16,685 nt of DNA. Origin: an uncultured Arenimonas sp. Its GTDB lineage: Bacteria; Pseudomonadota; Gammaproteobacteria; Xanthomonadales; Xanthomonadaceae. Position numbers and translations under genes: made by a program. How positions within the stretch are numbered: position 1 is the stretch's first letter; every line of letters starts with the position of its first letter. Shown piece by piece: positions 1-7,121 of the stretch. Where the stretch lies: NCBI GenBank assembly GCA_946480565.1, contig CAMLKR010000038.1:1-16685 (forward strand), given 5' to 3'. The notes under the pieces are model-generated. The model did not search any database. It saw only the letters and a program-made list of their open reading frames with translations, and was not told the origin of the DNA.

Positions 1-268
1 ACTCGTCCGGCTGGCCCAGCTCGATCCACAGCTCGACCAGACCGGTCAGGTCCTTGCGCCACAGGTCCGGCTCGTCGTCCGTGCTCAGGCCCCGGCCGAA
101 CTCCAACCGCTCGTCGGCATACAGCGCGAAGGCCAGCAGGCGCAGCATCAGCCGCTCCTCGGTTTCGGACGGGTGCTGGGCCAGGGTCAGCGCGTGGCTG
201 CCGTAGTGGTGCCGGTCCATGTCGCTGACCTGCAGCTCGGCCTTGAAGACGGTGGATTTCGGGGCCAC
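1..268 (-). CDS. yaeQ: YaeQ family protein, N-terminal half (3' end cut by window edge)
   Basis: Read on the minus strand, the first 89 codons give a protein starting [16 protein letters not shown], then [39 protein letters not shown] and a stretch ending in [10 protein letters not shown]. This is the characteristic N-terminus of YaeQ, a family of about 180 residues with a nuclease-like fold and no firmly established function (early reports linked it to suppression of rfaH or haemolysin phenotypes). I chose the GTG at 268 because GGAG (277-274) lies five bases upstream and family members begin about 16 residues before MDRHxY; an internal ATG at 220 would remove conserved residues. Roughly half the gene is missing beyond base 1. 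It is divergent from the receiver gene at 400, and its leader carries a strong hairpin (285-320). Confidence 0.85.
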   Translation of the reverse strand, partial: MAPKSTVFKAELQVSDMDRHHYGSHALTLAQHPSETEERLMLRLLAFALYADERLEFGRGLSTDDEPDLWRKDLTGLVELWIELGQPDE

Positions 269-284
269 GGGCGCTCCGGGAAAG

Positions 285-320
285 TTCGGGGCCGGCAGAC
301 TGCGCGCCACCGGCCCCGAA
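285..320. repeat. Perfect 11-bp inverted repeat in the yaeQ leader
   Basis: TTCGGGGCCGG (285-295) and CCGGCCCCGAA (310-320) are exact reverse complements separated by 14 bases. On the minus strand the hairpin would sit eight bases upstream of the yaeQ Shine-Dalgarno. No T-run follows on the plus strand; on the minus strand only CTTTCCC follows. It may be an operator, an mRNA leader structure or a weak terminator; the sequence does not decide between these. Confidence 0.5.
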
Positions 321-336
321 GTCCAGCCCGGGGCGA

Positions 337-365
337 TTGCCAGCCGGGCGCCGGCCGTGGACACT
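337..365 (+). promoter_or_regulatory. Possible sigma-70-type promoter for the receiver gene
   Basis: TTGCCA (337-342) and GACACT (360-365) are 17 bases apart, about 35 bases upstream of the GTG start at 400. The -35 matches 5 of 6 consensus positions but the -10 only 3 of 6, so the call is weak. Confidence 0.25.
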
Positions 366-399
366 GTGCCGCGGCTGTCGCGCGGGGAGCGCTGGAAAC

Positions 400-1002
400 G
401 TGGATATCTACGACAAGATCAAACGCATGTTCGGCTGGGGACCGAAGCCGGAACCGGCGCGTCCGGCCGCGGTGCCGGCAACCGCCGCGGCGCCTTCGGC
501 GACCGCCGAGGGCGGCAACCCGACGCCCGAACGCCGCCTCAAGCCACGCACCAACGCCCGCCCCGGCACCCGCATGCTGGTGATCGACGACTCGGCCACC
601 ATCGTCGCCCTGCTCTCGCGCATGCTGCGCCAGAACGAGTACCACGTGCTGGAGGCCGAGGATGCCGAGACCGGCCTGGAGATCGCCCGCACCCAGAGCC
701 CGGAGCTGATCTTCCTGGACATCGTGCTGCCGGGCATGGACGGTTTCGCCGCCCTGCGCCAGCTGCGCCGCGACCCGTACACGCGCGACATCCCGGTGAT
801 CATGATCAGCGGCAACGAACAGGCCACCGAGCAGTTCTACGTGCACCGCATCGGCGCCGACGACTTCATGAAGAAGCCCTTCTCGCGCGCCGAGGTCTTC
901 GCCCGCATCGAGCGCCTGCTCGACGCCAACCAGGTGCCCAAACGCCTGCCGGCCCTGCCGCAGGCCGCCGAGACCGACAGCGCGCCCGCCAGCCCGGCCT
1001 GA
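400..1002 (+). CDS. CheY-like receiver protein, PilG/PilH-type, with an N-terminal linker
   Basis: This 200-residue protein has one response-regulator receiver domain at about residues 58-180 and no output domain. The phosphorylation site is complete: acidic pair D63/D64 (VIDDS), phospho-acceptor D107 ([11 protein letters not shown]), switch S137 (MISGN) and K159 (MKKPF). The domain resembles the PilG/PilH receivers of the Pil-Chp twitching system, but no pil gene is nearby, so that role is inference. Before the receiver lies an amphipathic start ([13 protein letters not shown]) and a Pro/Ala-rich linker of about 40 residues, unusual for stand-alone CheY proteins. I chose GTG at 400 because GGGGAG (384-389) precedes it by ten bases and because the amphipathic segment begins there; upstream in-frame starts have no ribosome binding site. 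The C-terminus is a short Pro/Ala-rich tail. Confidence 0.85.
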   Translation: MDIYDKIKRMFGWGPKPEPARPAAVPATAAAPSATAEGGNPTPERRLKPRTNARPGTRMLVIDDSATIVALLSRMLRQNEYHVLEAEDAETGLEIARTQSPELIFLDIVLPGMDGFAALRQLRRDPYTRDIPVIMISGNEQATEQFYVHRIGADDFMKKPFSRAEVFARIERLLDANQVPKRLPALPQAAETDSAPASPA

Positions 1003-1022
1003 GTGCAGCGCCGCGCGGCCCG

Positions 1023-1051
1023 TTGGCTGACGCACCCGCGTTCGGGATACT
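1023..1051 (+). promoter_or_regulatory. Likely promoter of the alpha/beta hydrolase gene
   Basis: TTGGCT (1023-1028) and GATACT (1046-1051) are 17 bases apart, each matching 4 of 6 consensus positions, about 50 bases before the ATG at 1103. Its predicted transcript would begin within a perfect GC hairpin, GCCGGCGC/GCGCCGGC at 1057-1074. Confidence 0.4.
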
Positions 1052-1102
1052 GGGCCGCCGGCGCCTGCGCCGGCCCCGGCATCCCCCCGAACCGAGGCCC
1101 GC

Positions 1103-2617
1103 ATGTCCAAGCTCCTGCTCGTCTTCGTGCATGGCTGGTCGGTCACCAGCACCGCGACCTATGGCGAACTGCCCGCCCGTCTGAAGGCCGAGGCCGCCAA
1201 GTCCGGCGGCCCTGGCATCGACATCGCCCACGTGCACCTGGGCCAGTACGTCAGCTTCCGCGACGAAGTGACCGTGGCGGACATCGCGCGGGCCTTCGAC
1301 CACGCCATCGCCAAGGTGCTGGCCGAAGCCGGCGGCAAACGCCGCTTCGCCTGCATCACCCACAGCACCGGCGGCCCGGTGGTGCGCGAATGGCTCGACC
1401 GTTACCACGTGCAGCGGCGGACGCTGGACGCCTGCCCGATGAGCCACCTGATCATGCTGGCGCCGGCCAACTTCGGCTCGGCGCTGGCGCAGCTGGGCAA
1501 GAGCCGGCTCGGCGCGATCAAGGCCTGGTTCAACGGCGTCGAGCCGGGCCAGGGCGTGCTGGACTGGCTGGAGCTGGGCAGTCCGGAATCGCTGGCCCTG
1601 GCGCTGCGCTGGATCCACGACTATCCGAAACTCAGGCTCACCGAAGGTGCGAACCCGGTCTTTCCCTTCGTGCTCAGCGGCGACGCCATCGACCGCAAGC
1701 TCTACGACCACGTCAACAGCTACACCGGCGAAACCGGCGGCGATGGCGTCGTGCGGCTGGCGGCGGCCAACCTTGACTGCAGCCACCTCGTGCTGGCGCA
1801 GGAGGGTCTGCAGCCCGGCGAAACGCTGCCGGCCGCGCGCAAGCGGCTGCGCGGGCTCGCGAAGGTGTCGCAGGCGAAGTCGGCGCCCTGCGCCTTCAAG
1901 ATCGTGCCCGGCGCCTCACACAGCGGGGCCGACATGGGAATCATGGCCAGCGTGCGCAACGACGGCCGCCCGCACGCCACCGTCGATGCCGTGCTGCGCT
2001 GCCTCGGCGTCCGCGACCACGCCGGCTACACGACGCTGCGGCTGGCCTTCGCCGCCGAGAACGCCTCGCACCAGCGCCTGGCCAACCGCATCGAGGTCGA
2101 GAAGATCCCCGTGCTGCCCGACCGCCGCTACTTCCACGATCCGCACGCGATGGTGGTCTTCCGCCTGATGGACGACACCGGGGCCCGCGTGCCCGACATG
2201 AACCTTCTGCTCACCGCCGGGCCCGCCGCCGATCCGAACCAGCTGCCGGAAAATTTCCTCACCGACCGCCAGGGCAATCGGCGTGCGCCGGGCAACCTGG
2301 CCTTCTACCTAAACCACGCCGTGCTCACCGGCTGTCCGGAACTTCGGGACGAAGATGGCAAGGTCCGCCGACCCGAACTGATCCCGCGCCCGCCCTACGG
2401 CCTGCGCCTGCAGCCGCGCGAGGCTGAGAAGTTCGTCGAGCACTGGACCGCCGAGCTGGGTGCCGACATCGCCGACCTGATGGACGTGATCGCGCCGAAC
2501 CAGACGACGATCATCGACCTGCGCCTGACGCGCGTGGTGCGCGAGGGCGTATTCCGGTTCACGCGGAGCCAGGCGGCACGGGACTTCCGCAAGGACCCGC
2601 CGGGCGGCGTGGCCTGA
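1103..2617 (+). CDS. Alpha/beta hydrolase (lipase/esterase type) with C-terminal domain of unknown function
   Basis: This is a 504-residue protein whose first ~300 residues form a serine hydrolase. VFVHGW at 7-12 is the usual oxyanion-loop strand. THSTGG at 86-91 is the nucleophile elbow with S88; its first Gly is replaced by Thr. GGDGVV supplies D214 and ASHSG supplies H273, so a Ser-Asp-His triad can be proposed. Residues ~305-504 look like a separate beta-rich domain that I do not recognise. There is no signal peptide or membrane segment, so the protein should be cytosolic unless exported by a leaderless route. ATG 1103 follows GAGG (1094-1097) at five bases. It has its own likely promoter and stands alone between the receiver and a small secreted protein. 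Substrate is unknown; lipid or ester is the natural guess from the fold. Confidence 0.8.
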   Translation: MSKLLLVFVHGWSVTSTATYGELPARLKAEAAKSGGPGIDIAHVHLGQYVSFRDEVTVADIARAFDHAIAKVLAEAGGKRRFACITHSTGGPVVREWLDRYHVQRRTLDACPMSHLIMLAPANFGSALAQLGKSRLGAIKAWFNGVEPGQGVLDWLELGSPESLALALRWIHDYPKLRLTEGANPVFPFVLSGDAIDRKLYDHVNSYTGETGGDGVVRLAAANLDCSHLVLAQEGLQPGETLPAARKRLRGLAKVSQAKSAPCAFKIVPGASHSGADMGIMASVRNDGRPHATVDAVLRCLGVRDHAGYTTLRLAFAAENASHQRLANRIEVEKIPVLPDRRYFHDPHAMVVFRLMDDTGARVPDMNLLLTAGPAADPNQLPENFLTDRQGNRRAPGNLAFYLNHAVLTGCPELRDEDGKVRRPELIPRPPYGLRLQPREAEKFVEHWTAELGADIADLMDVIAPNQTTIIDLRLTRVVREGVFRFTRSQAARDFRKDPPGGVA

Positions 2618-2669
2618 ACGGCATGCTCGCCGCAACCACCTGCCGGCGCGGGTGGGCCGTCGGCGACGC

Positions 2670-2698
2670 TTGACGGGTCCGGGAGGCTGCTGAACCAT
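2670..2698 (+). promoter_or_regulatory. Possible promoter of the small secreted protein gene
   Basis: TTGACG (2670-2675, 5 of 6 consensus) is followed after 17 bases by AACCAT (2693-2698, 3 of 6), about 53 bases before ATG 2752. The -10 is weak. The rest of the 134-base gap after the hydrolase shows nothing else clear. Confidence 0.25.
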
Positions 2699-2751
2699 CG
2701 GCCGACCGGCGCTGCAGCCCTCACGTCACGCCTTAAAGGAAGTACCCAGAC

Positions 2752-3114
2752 ATGTTCCAGGTGATCCTGCTCGCCATCCAGCTCGCCTCCGCAGCCCAGA
2801 GTTATGACGAAGCCAAGGGGCTGGCCGACGCCAACGAAGCCAGCCTGCCCGCGGAAACGATGTCCGAGCTCATGCAGGCACAGGGCAAGTTCCTGGGAGC
2901 GGCACTTTCCCAATGCGCACACCCGGGGATGGACCTGTCCAAGTTCACCGTGGTGTTCGTGCTCAACGCCGACGGGTCCGTCGCAAGGAGCTGGCGCCAG
3001 GGTGAAACCCCGCTGGCCCGATGCGTGCACGACCTGCTGCCCGCAGCCACCTTCAAGGGCACGTGGAAGGCGCCGTTCTACACCTCCATCGAACTTTCCC
3101 TCAGCGAACCCTGA
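2752..3114 (+). CDS. Small, probably exported protein of unknown function with two cysteines
   Basis: The 120-residue product starts with a hydrophobic segment (MFQVILLAIQLASAAQS) that could be a short signal peptide, although the n-region has no positive charge. The mature part is soluble and has two cysteines, C55 (LSQCAHPG) and C91 (LARCVHDLL), flanking a strand-turn-strand pattern VVFVLNADGSVARSW. That layout, with a conserved Cys near each end of the fold, resembles the C-terminal domain of AgmX/PglI and TonB-like proteins, but the match is loose and I assign no function. ATG 2752 is preceded by AAAGGAAG (2735-2742). Codon use matches its neighbours. A hairpin without a T-run (3147-3172) lies downstream. 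The gene is clearly real by start signal and composition; its role is unknown. Confidence 0.65.
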   Translation: MFQVILLAIQLASAAQSYDEAKGLADANEASLPAETMSELMQAQGKFLGAALSQCAHPGMDLSKFTVVFVLNADGSVARSWRQGETPLARCVHDLLPAATFKGTWKAPFYTSIELSLSEP

Positions 3115-3146
3115 ACTTTCCGGCCGGGCGGCAACACAGGTATGCA

Positions 3147-3172
3147 CGGGGCGCCCGGTTCGTCGCGCCCCG
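3147..3172 (+). terminator. Possible terminator hairpin after the small secreted protein
   Basis: CGGGGCGC (3147-3154) pairs perfectly with GCGCCCCG (3165-3172) around a ten-base loop. There is no T-run, so it is either a weak terminator or an incidental GC hairpin. Confidence 0.3.
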
Positions 3173-3217
3173 GCCACGCCCCAACCAACGGCAGGGGTCG
3201 CCCAACGGAAATTTCAC

Positions 3218-3224
3218 CTAGGCT
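3218..3224 (+). promoter_or_regulatory. CTAGGCT -10-like element upstream of the aldo/keto reductase gene
   Basis: CTAGGCT lies 41 bases before ATG 3266. No -35 hexamer is visible. It belongs to a set of seven CTAnnnT elements in similar positions across the window. The twelve bases after the TA (GGCTGACGCACC, 3221-3232) recur exactly at 1025-1036, upstream of the hydrolase gene. Confidence 0.3.
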
Positions 3225-3265
3225 GACGCACCATCGCCGTTCGCGTCCGAACCCCAGGTGCCGCC

Positions 3266-4180
3266 ATGACCAGCCGCCGCTCCTTCCTGTCCGCCGCCGC
3301 CCTGGCCGCCGCGGCCGCGGCCCTGCACCCCCTTCCCGCCCTCGCGACGAAACCCTCCGCGGCCGGCATCGGCCGGCGCGCCATTCCGTCCACCGGCGAG
3401 ACGATTCCGGTGATCGGCATGGGAACCTCGGGCAGCTTCGAAGTGGACGCAGCCGGCCGCGAGCCGCTGAGGGAGGTGCTGCGGCGCTTCGTCGCCGGCG
3501 GCGCCAGCGTCATCGACACCTCGCCCAATTACAGTAATGCCGAGGACGTGCTGGGCGACCTGATGGCCGAACTGGGGCTGCGCGACAGGATCTTCCTGGC
3601 CACCAAGCTCGCCGCCGACAACCGCGCCGCCGGCGAGGCGCAGTTTGCCGACTCGCTGCGGCGCCTGCGCACCGACAAGGTGGAGCTGCTGGCCGTGCAC
3701 AACCTGCGCGACTGGAAGACCCAGCTGGCCTACGCGCGCGAGCTCAAGGCCCAGGGCAAGACGAAATACATCGGACTCACCCACTACGTCGACGCCAAGC
3801 ACGACGAGCTCGCCGACATCATGGCCGCCGAGAAACCCGACTTCATCCAGATCAACTACTCGGTCAGCACGACCAACGCCGACAAGCGCCTGCTGCCGCT
3901 GGCGAAGGACACGGGCGTGGCGGTGATGATCAACCGCGCCTTCGACGATGGCCGGCTGTTCGCGCGTGTCGCCGGCAAGCCGTTGCCGGGCTGGGCCGCG
4001 GAGGCGGGCGTCGGCTCGTGGGCGCAGATGTTCCTGCGCTTCGTCACCAGCCATCCGGCCGTGACGGTGGTGATCCCGGCCACCGGCAAACCCGACCGCC
4101 AGAGCGACAACCTCAAGGCGGGCCTCGGCCGTGACCTGACGGCGGCCGAACGCGCCGAGCTGCAGGCGATGTTCGCCTGA
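3266..4180 (+). CDS. Aldo/keto reductase with Tat signal peptide
   Basis: The 304-residue protein begins with a twin-arginine signal: TSRRSFLS at residues 2-9, then an Ala-rich hydrophobic stretch to about residue 27 ending PALA. The mature part is an aldo/keto reductase TIM barrel with the catalytic tetrad D84 and Y89 (VIDTSPNYS), K114 (FLATKL) and H145 (LAVHNL). Family members reduce aldehydes or ketones with NAD(P)H; folding with cofactor in the cytoplasm fits Tat export, though NADPH supply in the periplasm would be a puzzle. AGGTG (3256-3260) precedes ATG 3266. Its TGA overlaps the ATG of the next gene (TGATG at 4178-4182), so the two are translationally coupled and likely act together. 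Substrate cannot be told from sequence. Confidence 0.85.
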   Translation: MTSRRSFLSAAALAAAAAALHPLPALATKPSAAGIGRRAIPSTGETIPVIGMGTSGSFEVDAAGREPLREVLRRFVAGGASVIDTSPNYSNAEDVLGDLMAELGLRDRIFLATKLAADNRAAGEAQFADSLRRLRTDKVELLAVHNLRDWKTQLAYARELKAQGKTKYIGLTHYVDAKHDELADIMAAEKPDFIQINYSVSTTNADKRLLPLAKDTGVAVMINRAFDDGRLFARVAGKPLPGWAAEAGVGSWAQMFLRFVTSHPAVTVVIPATGKPDRQSDNLKAGLGRDLTAAERAELQAMFA

Positions 4181-5487
4181 TGCCGGCGCCGGGGCCGTTC
4201 GTCCGTTTCCTGTCCCGGCTGTTCGGGGTCGAACCCGACGAAGCGCCGGCGGTGCTCGCCGGCCTGCTGATGTTCTTCCTGCTGTTCGCGGGCTATTTCA
4301 TGCTGCGGCCGGTGCGCGAGACCATGGGCATCGCCGGCGGCGTGGACAACCTGCAGTGGCTGTTCACCGGCACCTTCGTCGCCACGCTCGCGGCGATCCC
4401 GCTGTTCGGATGGATCGCGGCCCGCGCGGCGCGGCGGCGCATCCTGCCCTGGACCTACGGCTTCTTCGCGCTGAACCTGCTCGGCTTCGCGGCGGCGATC
4501 GCGGCGCGTCCCGACGACGCCTGGGTGGCGCGCGGCTTCTACATCTGGCTGTCGGTGTTCAGCCTGCTCAGCGTTTCGGTGGCCTGGAGCGTGCTGGCCG
4601 ACCTGCTGTCGATCGCGCAGGCGAAACGGCTGTTCGCCCTGATCGCGGCGGGCCTGAGCGCGGGCGGCCTGGCCGGGCCGCTGCTGGGCGTGCTGCTGGT
4701 CGGGCCGCTGGGCATCGCCGGACTGATGGTGCTGGCGACGATCTTCCTGCTCGGTTCCGCACTGGCGGCGATGGGCCTGCAGCGCTGGCGCGACCGGCGC
4801 CCGCTGGCCGCGGACGAAACCGCGGCGCGCCGGCAGCCGCTGGGCGGCAATCCGTTCAAGGGCATCGGCACGGTGCTGGGCTCGCGCTATCTGCTGGGCA
4901 TCGCCGCCTTCGTGGTGCTGCTGGCCAGCGTCACCACCTTCCTCTATTTCGAGCAGGCGCGGCTGGTCGAGCTGCATTTCCCGGACCGCGCCGACCAGAC
5001 CCGGGTGTTCGGCACGCTCGACTTCATCGTGCAAAGCCTCGCGCTGCTGACCCAGGTGTTCCTGACCGGGCATATCGTGCAGCGGCTGGGCATCGTGGTG
5101 CTGCTGACCGCGGTGCCGGTGGTGATGGCGCTCGGCTTCCTTTGGCTGGCGCTGGCGCCGACCTTCGCGGTGTTCGCGATCGTGATGGTGATGCGCCGCG
5201 CCGGCGAATATGCGCTGGCGCGGCCCGGCCGCGAGATGCTGTTCACCGTGGTTGCGCCCGAGGCCAAGTACAAGGCCAAGAACGTCATCGACACCGCGGT
5301 CTACCGAGGCGCCGACGCGGTCAGCGGCTGGGTGAAGACCGGCATCGATGCCATCGCCGCGAACCCGGCGGTGGTGGCCGTCGCCGGCGCGCTGCTCGCG
5401 CTGGTCTGGGCCTTCACCGGCTGGTCGCTGGCGCGGCAGCAGAAGGCCTTGGCAACGGCGGCCGAAGCGCCGTCAAACCCCAGCTAG
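4180..5487 (+). CDS. 12-TM transporter, MFS/NTT (Npt1/2-like) type
   Basis: This is a 435-residue integral membrane protein with about twelve hydrophobic segments and a cytoplasmic loop near residues 205-225. The motif YFMLRPVRETMGI (about residues 45-57) in the first transmembrane region, and a late segment with ALARPGREMLFTVV and KYKAKNVIDTAVYRGADA, are typical of bacterial relatives of nucleotide transporters (Npt1/Npt2 or TlcC-like) and of MFS-annotated proteins of the same clan. In free-living bacteria such homologues have no proven substrate, so I do not propose ATP/ADP exchange. The start overlaps the stop of the reductase by one base, with no separate ribosome binding site needed. It ends convergently on the GFA gene, the two stop codons sharing CTAG at 5484-5487. 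Confidence 0.8.
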   Translation: MPAPGPFVRFLSRLFGVEPDEAPAVLAGLLMFFLLFAGYFMLRPVRETMGIAGGVDNLQWLFTGTFVATLAAIPLFGWIAARAARRRILPWTYGFFALNLLGFAAAIAARPDDAWVARGFYIWLSVFSLLSVSVAWSVLADLLSIAQAKRLFALIAAGLSAGGLAGPLLGVLLVGPLGIAGLMVLATIFLLGSALAAMGLQRWRDRRPLAADETAARRQPLGGNPFKGIGTVLGSRYLLGIAAFVVLLASVTTFLYFEQARLVELHFPDRADQTRVFGTLDFIVQSLALLTQVFLTGHIVQRLGIVVLLTAVPVVMALGFLWLALAPTFAVFAIVMVMRRAGEYALARPGREMLFTVVAPEAKYKAKNVIDTAVYRGADAVSGWVKTGIDAIAANPAVVAVAGALLALVWAFTGWSLARQQKALATAAEAPSNPS

Positions 5488-5831
5488 AAACTCCTGCCGT
5501 CCACGAACTGGCGCGGCACCGACGCCAGGTCGATGTCGGTGAGGCAGCGCAGGTTGATCGCCGCCATCGCCGTGCCGTCCGGCATCGCACCGATCCCGAA
5601 CACGCCGCAGCCGCAGGTCGCGCAGAAGTGGTGCTTGATCGCGTGCTTGTTGAAGGTATAGGTCGCCAGATCCGTTTCCGGCGTCTGCAGGGTCAGCGCC
5701 GATCGCGGCACGAACCACAGCACGTGGCCCCGTCGCTGGCAGATCGAACAGTTGCACTCCATGCCCGAGTCCGGCTCGCCTTCGACCGTGAAGGCGATAC
5801 GCCCGCAGTGACAGCTTCCTTCATGACTCAT
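5484..5831 (-). CDS. GFA family (CENP-V/GFA domain) zinc-binding protein
   Basis: The 115-residue product is a single GFA domain. The cysteine pattern is complete: SCHCG (C7, C9), CNCSIC (C26, C28, C31) and FCATCG (C70, C73), which in the family bind two zinc ions, one of them structural. The family is named for glutathione-dependent formaldehyde-activating enzyme, although most members have no demonstrated substrate. ATG 5831 is preceded by AAAGGA seven bases upstream on the minus strand, a strong ribosome binding site. The gene lies 134 bases downstream of the desaturase on the same strand, with a hairpin between them, so it may be transcribed separately. Its TAG overlaps the stop of the convergent transporter gene. 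The full C-terminus (RQFVDGRSF) is present and the length is normal. Confidence 0.9.
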   Translation of the reverse strand: MSHEGSCHCGRIAFTVEGEPDSGMECNCSICQRRGHVLWFVPRSALTLQTPETDLATYTFNKHAIKHHFCATCGCGVFGIGAMPDGTAMAAINLRCLTDIDLASVPRQFVDGRSF

Positions 5832-5904
5832 ACAAGATCCTTTCCGGTTCGCCCGACGCCCGCGGATCCAGCCGGGCAACCACATGCGGGACGGAACGGT
5901 ACCA

Positions 5905-5934
5905 CCCGGGGCCTGCGCGACGCAGCCTCCCGGG
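5905..5934 (-). terminator. Possible terminator hairpin after the desaturase gene
   Basis: CCCGGG at 5905-5910 pairs with CCCGGG at 5929-5934, and an inner CTGCG/CGCAG stem closes a three-base loop, giving an imperfect stem with a bulged A and one G-G mismatch. It lies 31 bases past the desaturase stop. No U-tract follows, so termination is only possible, not shown. Confidence 0.3.
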
Positions 5935-5965
5935 GGTAATGGATTCGCTGCGCAGTTGCCGCAGA

Positions 5966-6991
5966 TCAGGCGCTGGCGCGCTGGCGCTTGGGGAAACCGA
6001 CCATGCGCTTGAGCTCTTCGTCCCAGAGCTTCAGGCGCGCCGACTTGAGGCTGGTCCAGAAGGTCAGCCGCGGCGCCGCCTGCAGCATCGGGTGCGATTC
6101 GAAGGCCGCGCGCAGGTTGTAGTTCGGGATGCGGCTGGCCAGGTGGTGGATGTGGTGGTAGCCGATGTTGCCGGTGAACCAGTGGATCACCCGCGGCAGG
6201 TCGTAGAAGGAGCTGCCGGCGATAGCGGCCTGGCTCGAGTCCCACTCCTGGCCCTTGGTCCAGTAGGCGTCCTCGAAGGTGTGCTGCACGTAGAACAGCC
6301 ACACGCCCAGCGCGCCGGCGATCAGCACGATCGGGATATGCACCATCAGCACCGTCTGCCAGCCGATGGCCCAGGCCATCAGGCCGCCGACGACCAACAG
6401 CATCAGGTTGTTGATCCAGACGCTGGCCCATTCCTTCTTCCACGAGAACGGCAGGTCGAAGGGGAAACGGTGCTTGATCACGAACTGGTAGGCCGGGCCG
6501 ATGCCCAGCAGGACCGGCGTGCTGCGGTAGAAGCGGTAGCAGAAGCGCTTGAACGGCGAAAGCGCCTGGTACTCGGCGACGGTCAGGGTTTCGATGTCGC
6601 CCATCTCGCGGCGGTCGAGGTTACCCGAGGTGCCGTGGTGCACGGCGTGGGTCTTCTTCCAGTAGCCGTAGGGAAACAGCGTGACCAGGCCGAGGCAGCG
6701 GCCGACGGTGTCGTTGGCCTTGCCGCTGGCGAAGAAGGAGCCGTGGCCGCAGTCGTGCTGGAAGATGAAGGTGCGCACGTACAGGCCCGCTGCCGGGATC
6801 GCCAGCATCAGGGTGAAGAAGTAGTTCCAGTCGGCGTGGATGCTCCAGGCCATCAGGGCCCAGATGGCCGCGAACGGCGGCAGGGTGTTGAGCAGCTGCC
6901 AGACCGCCTTGCCCAGGTGGGGCTTGGCAAAACGCGCGCACAGCTGGCGCAGGTTGGCGGGGGTGGATGGCGTTTCGGCGGCTTCGCTCAA
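5966..6991 (-). CDS. Membrane fatty acid desaturase (acyl-lipid or acyl-CoA type)
   Basis: This 341-residue di-iron membrane desaturase introduces a double bond into a fatty acyl chain. All three histidine boxes are present: HDCGH at 79-83, HAVHH at 115-119 and HHIHH at 279-283. Hydrophobic pairs at about 40-75 and 190-235 would place the boxes on the cytoplasmic face. A conserved stretch, [20 protein letters not shown], follows box 2, as in bacterial delta-12-like desaturases. The start chosen is TTG at 6991, with GGAG (7002-6999) seven bases upstream; this gives MSEAAETPS and a normal length, and no ATG or GTG is available at the right place. The frame stays open far upstream, but that is an artefact of high GC. 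A promoter at 7092-7121 and a palindrome in the leader suggest regulated expression. Confidence 0.9.
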   Translation of the reverse strand: MSEAAETPSTPANLRQLCARFAKPHLGKAVWQLLNTLPPFAAIWALMAWSIHADWNYFFTLMLAIPAAGLYVRTFIFQHDCGHGSFFASGKANDTVGRCLGLVTLFPYGYWKKTHAVHHGTSGNLDRREMGDIETLTVAEYQALSPFKRFCYRFYRSTPVLLGIGPAYQFVIKHRFPFDLPFSWKKEWASVWINNLMLLVVGGLMAWAIGWQTVLMVHIPIVLIAGALGVWLFYVQHTFEDAYWTKGQEWDSSQAAIAGSSFYDLPRVIHWFTGNIGYHHIHHLASRIPNYNLRAAFESHPMLQAAPRLTFWTSLKSARLKLWDEELKRMVGFPKRQRASA

Positions 6992-7047
6992 GACAGGACT
7001 CCGTAGGGACGCCGCATTGTCCGGCGCGGACGCCGATTCGGCAAATT

Positions 7048-7057
7048 CAAGCGCTTG
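7048..7057. promoter_or_regulatory. Palindrome CAAGCGCTTG, candidate operator in the desaturase leader
   Basis: CAAGCGCTTG is a perfect 10-bp palindrome between the predicted desaturase transcription start (about 7085) and its TTG codon. A one-mismatch copy in similar context (CAAGTGCTTGCTTCC) lies at 7152-7166. A repressor bound at 7048 would block transcription. TetR-type regulators of desaturase genes such as DesT bind palindromes with a CGCTTG core, so the comparison is suggestive only. Confidence 0.3.
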
Positions 7058-7091
7058 CTCCAAGCACCCGGCCGAACCGGCGTTGTCATCA

Positions 7092-7121
7092 ATTATGTAC
7101 AAGGCAAGGATAACTAGGCAA
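7092..7121 (-). promoter_or_regulatory. Likely promoter of the fatty acid desaturase gene
   Basis: On the minus strand TTGCCT (7121-7116) and CATAAT (7097-7092) are 18 bases apart. The -10 matches 5 of 6 consensus positions and the -35 matches 4 of 6. It lies in the most AT-rich part of the window. The predicted leader to the TTG start at 6991 is about 95 nucleotides long. Confidence 0.45.

Noticed and set aside
1057..1074. Perfect GC hairpin between the receiver and hydrolase genes as a terminator
   Set aside because: Loop of only two bases and no T-run; it also lies just after the predicted promoter of the hydrolase, so a leader structure is more likely than termination.
4356..5939. 527-codon plus-strand frame overlapping the transporter
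   Set aside because: Out-of-frame shadow of the transporter, with Arg/Ala/Gly-rich translation running through the convergent GFA gene.
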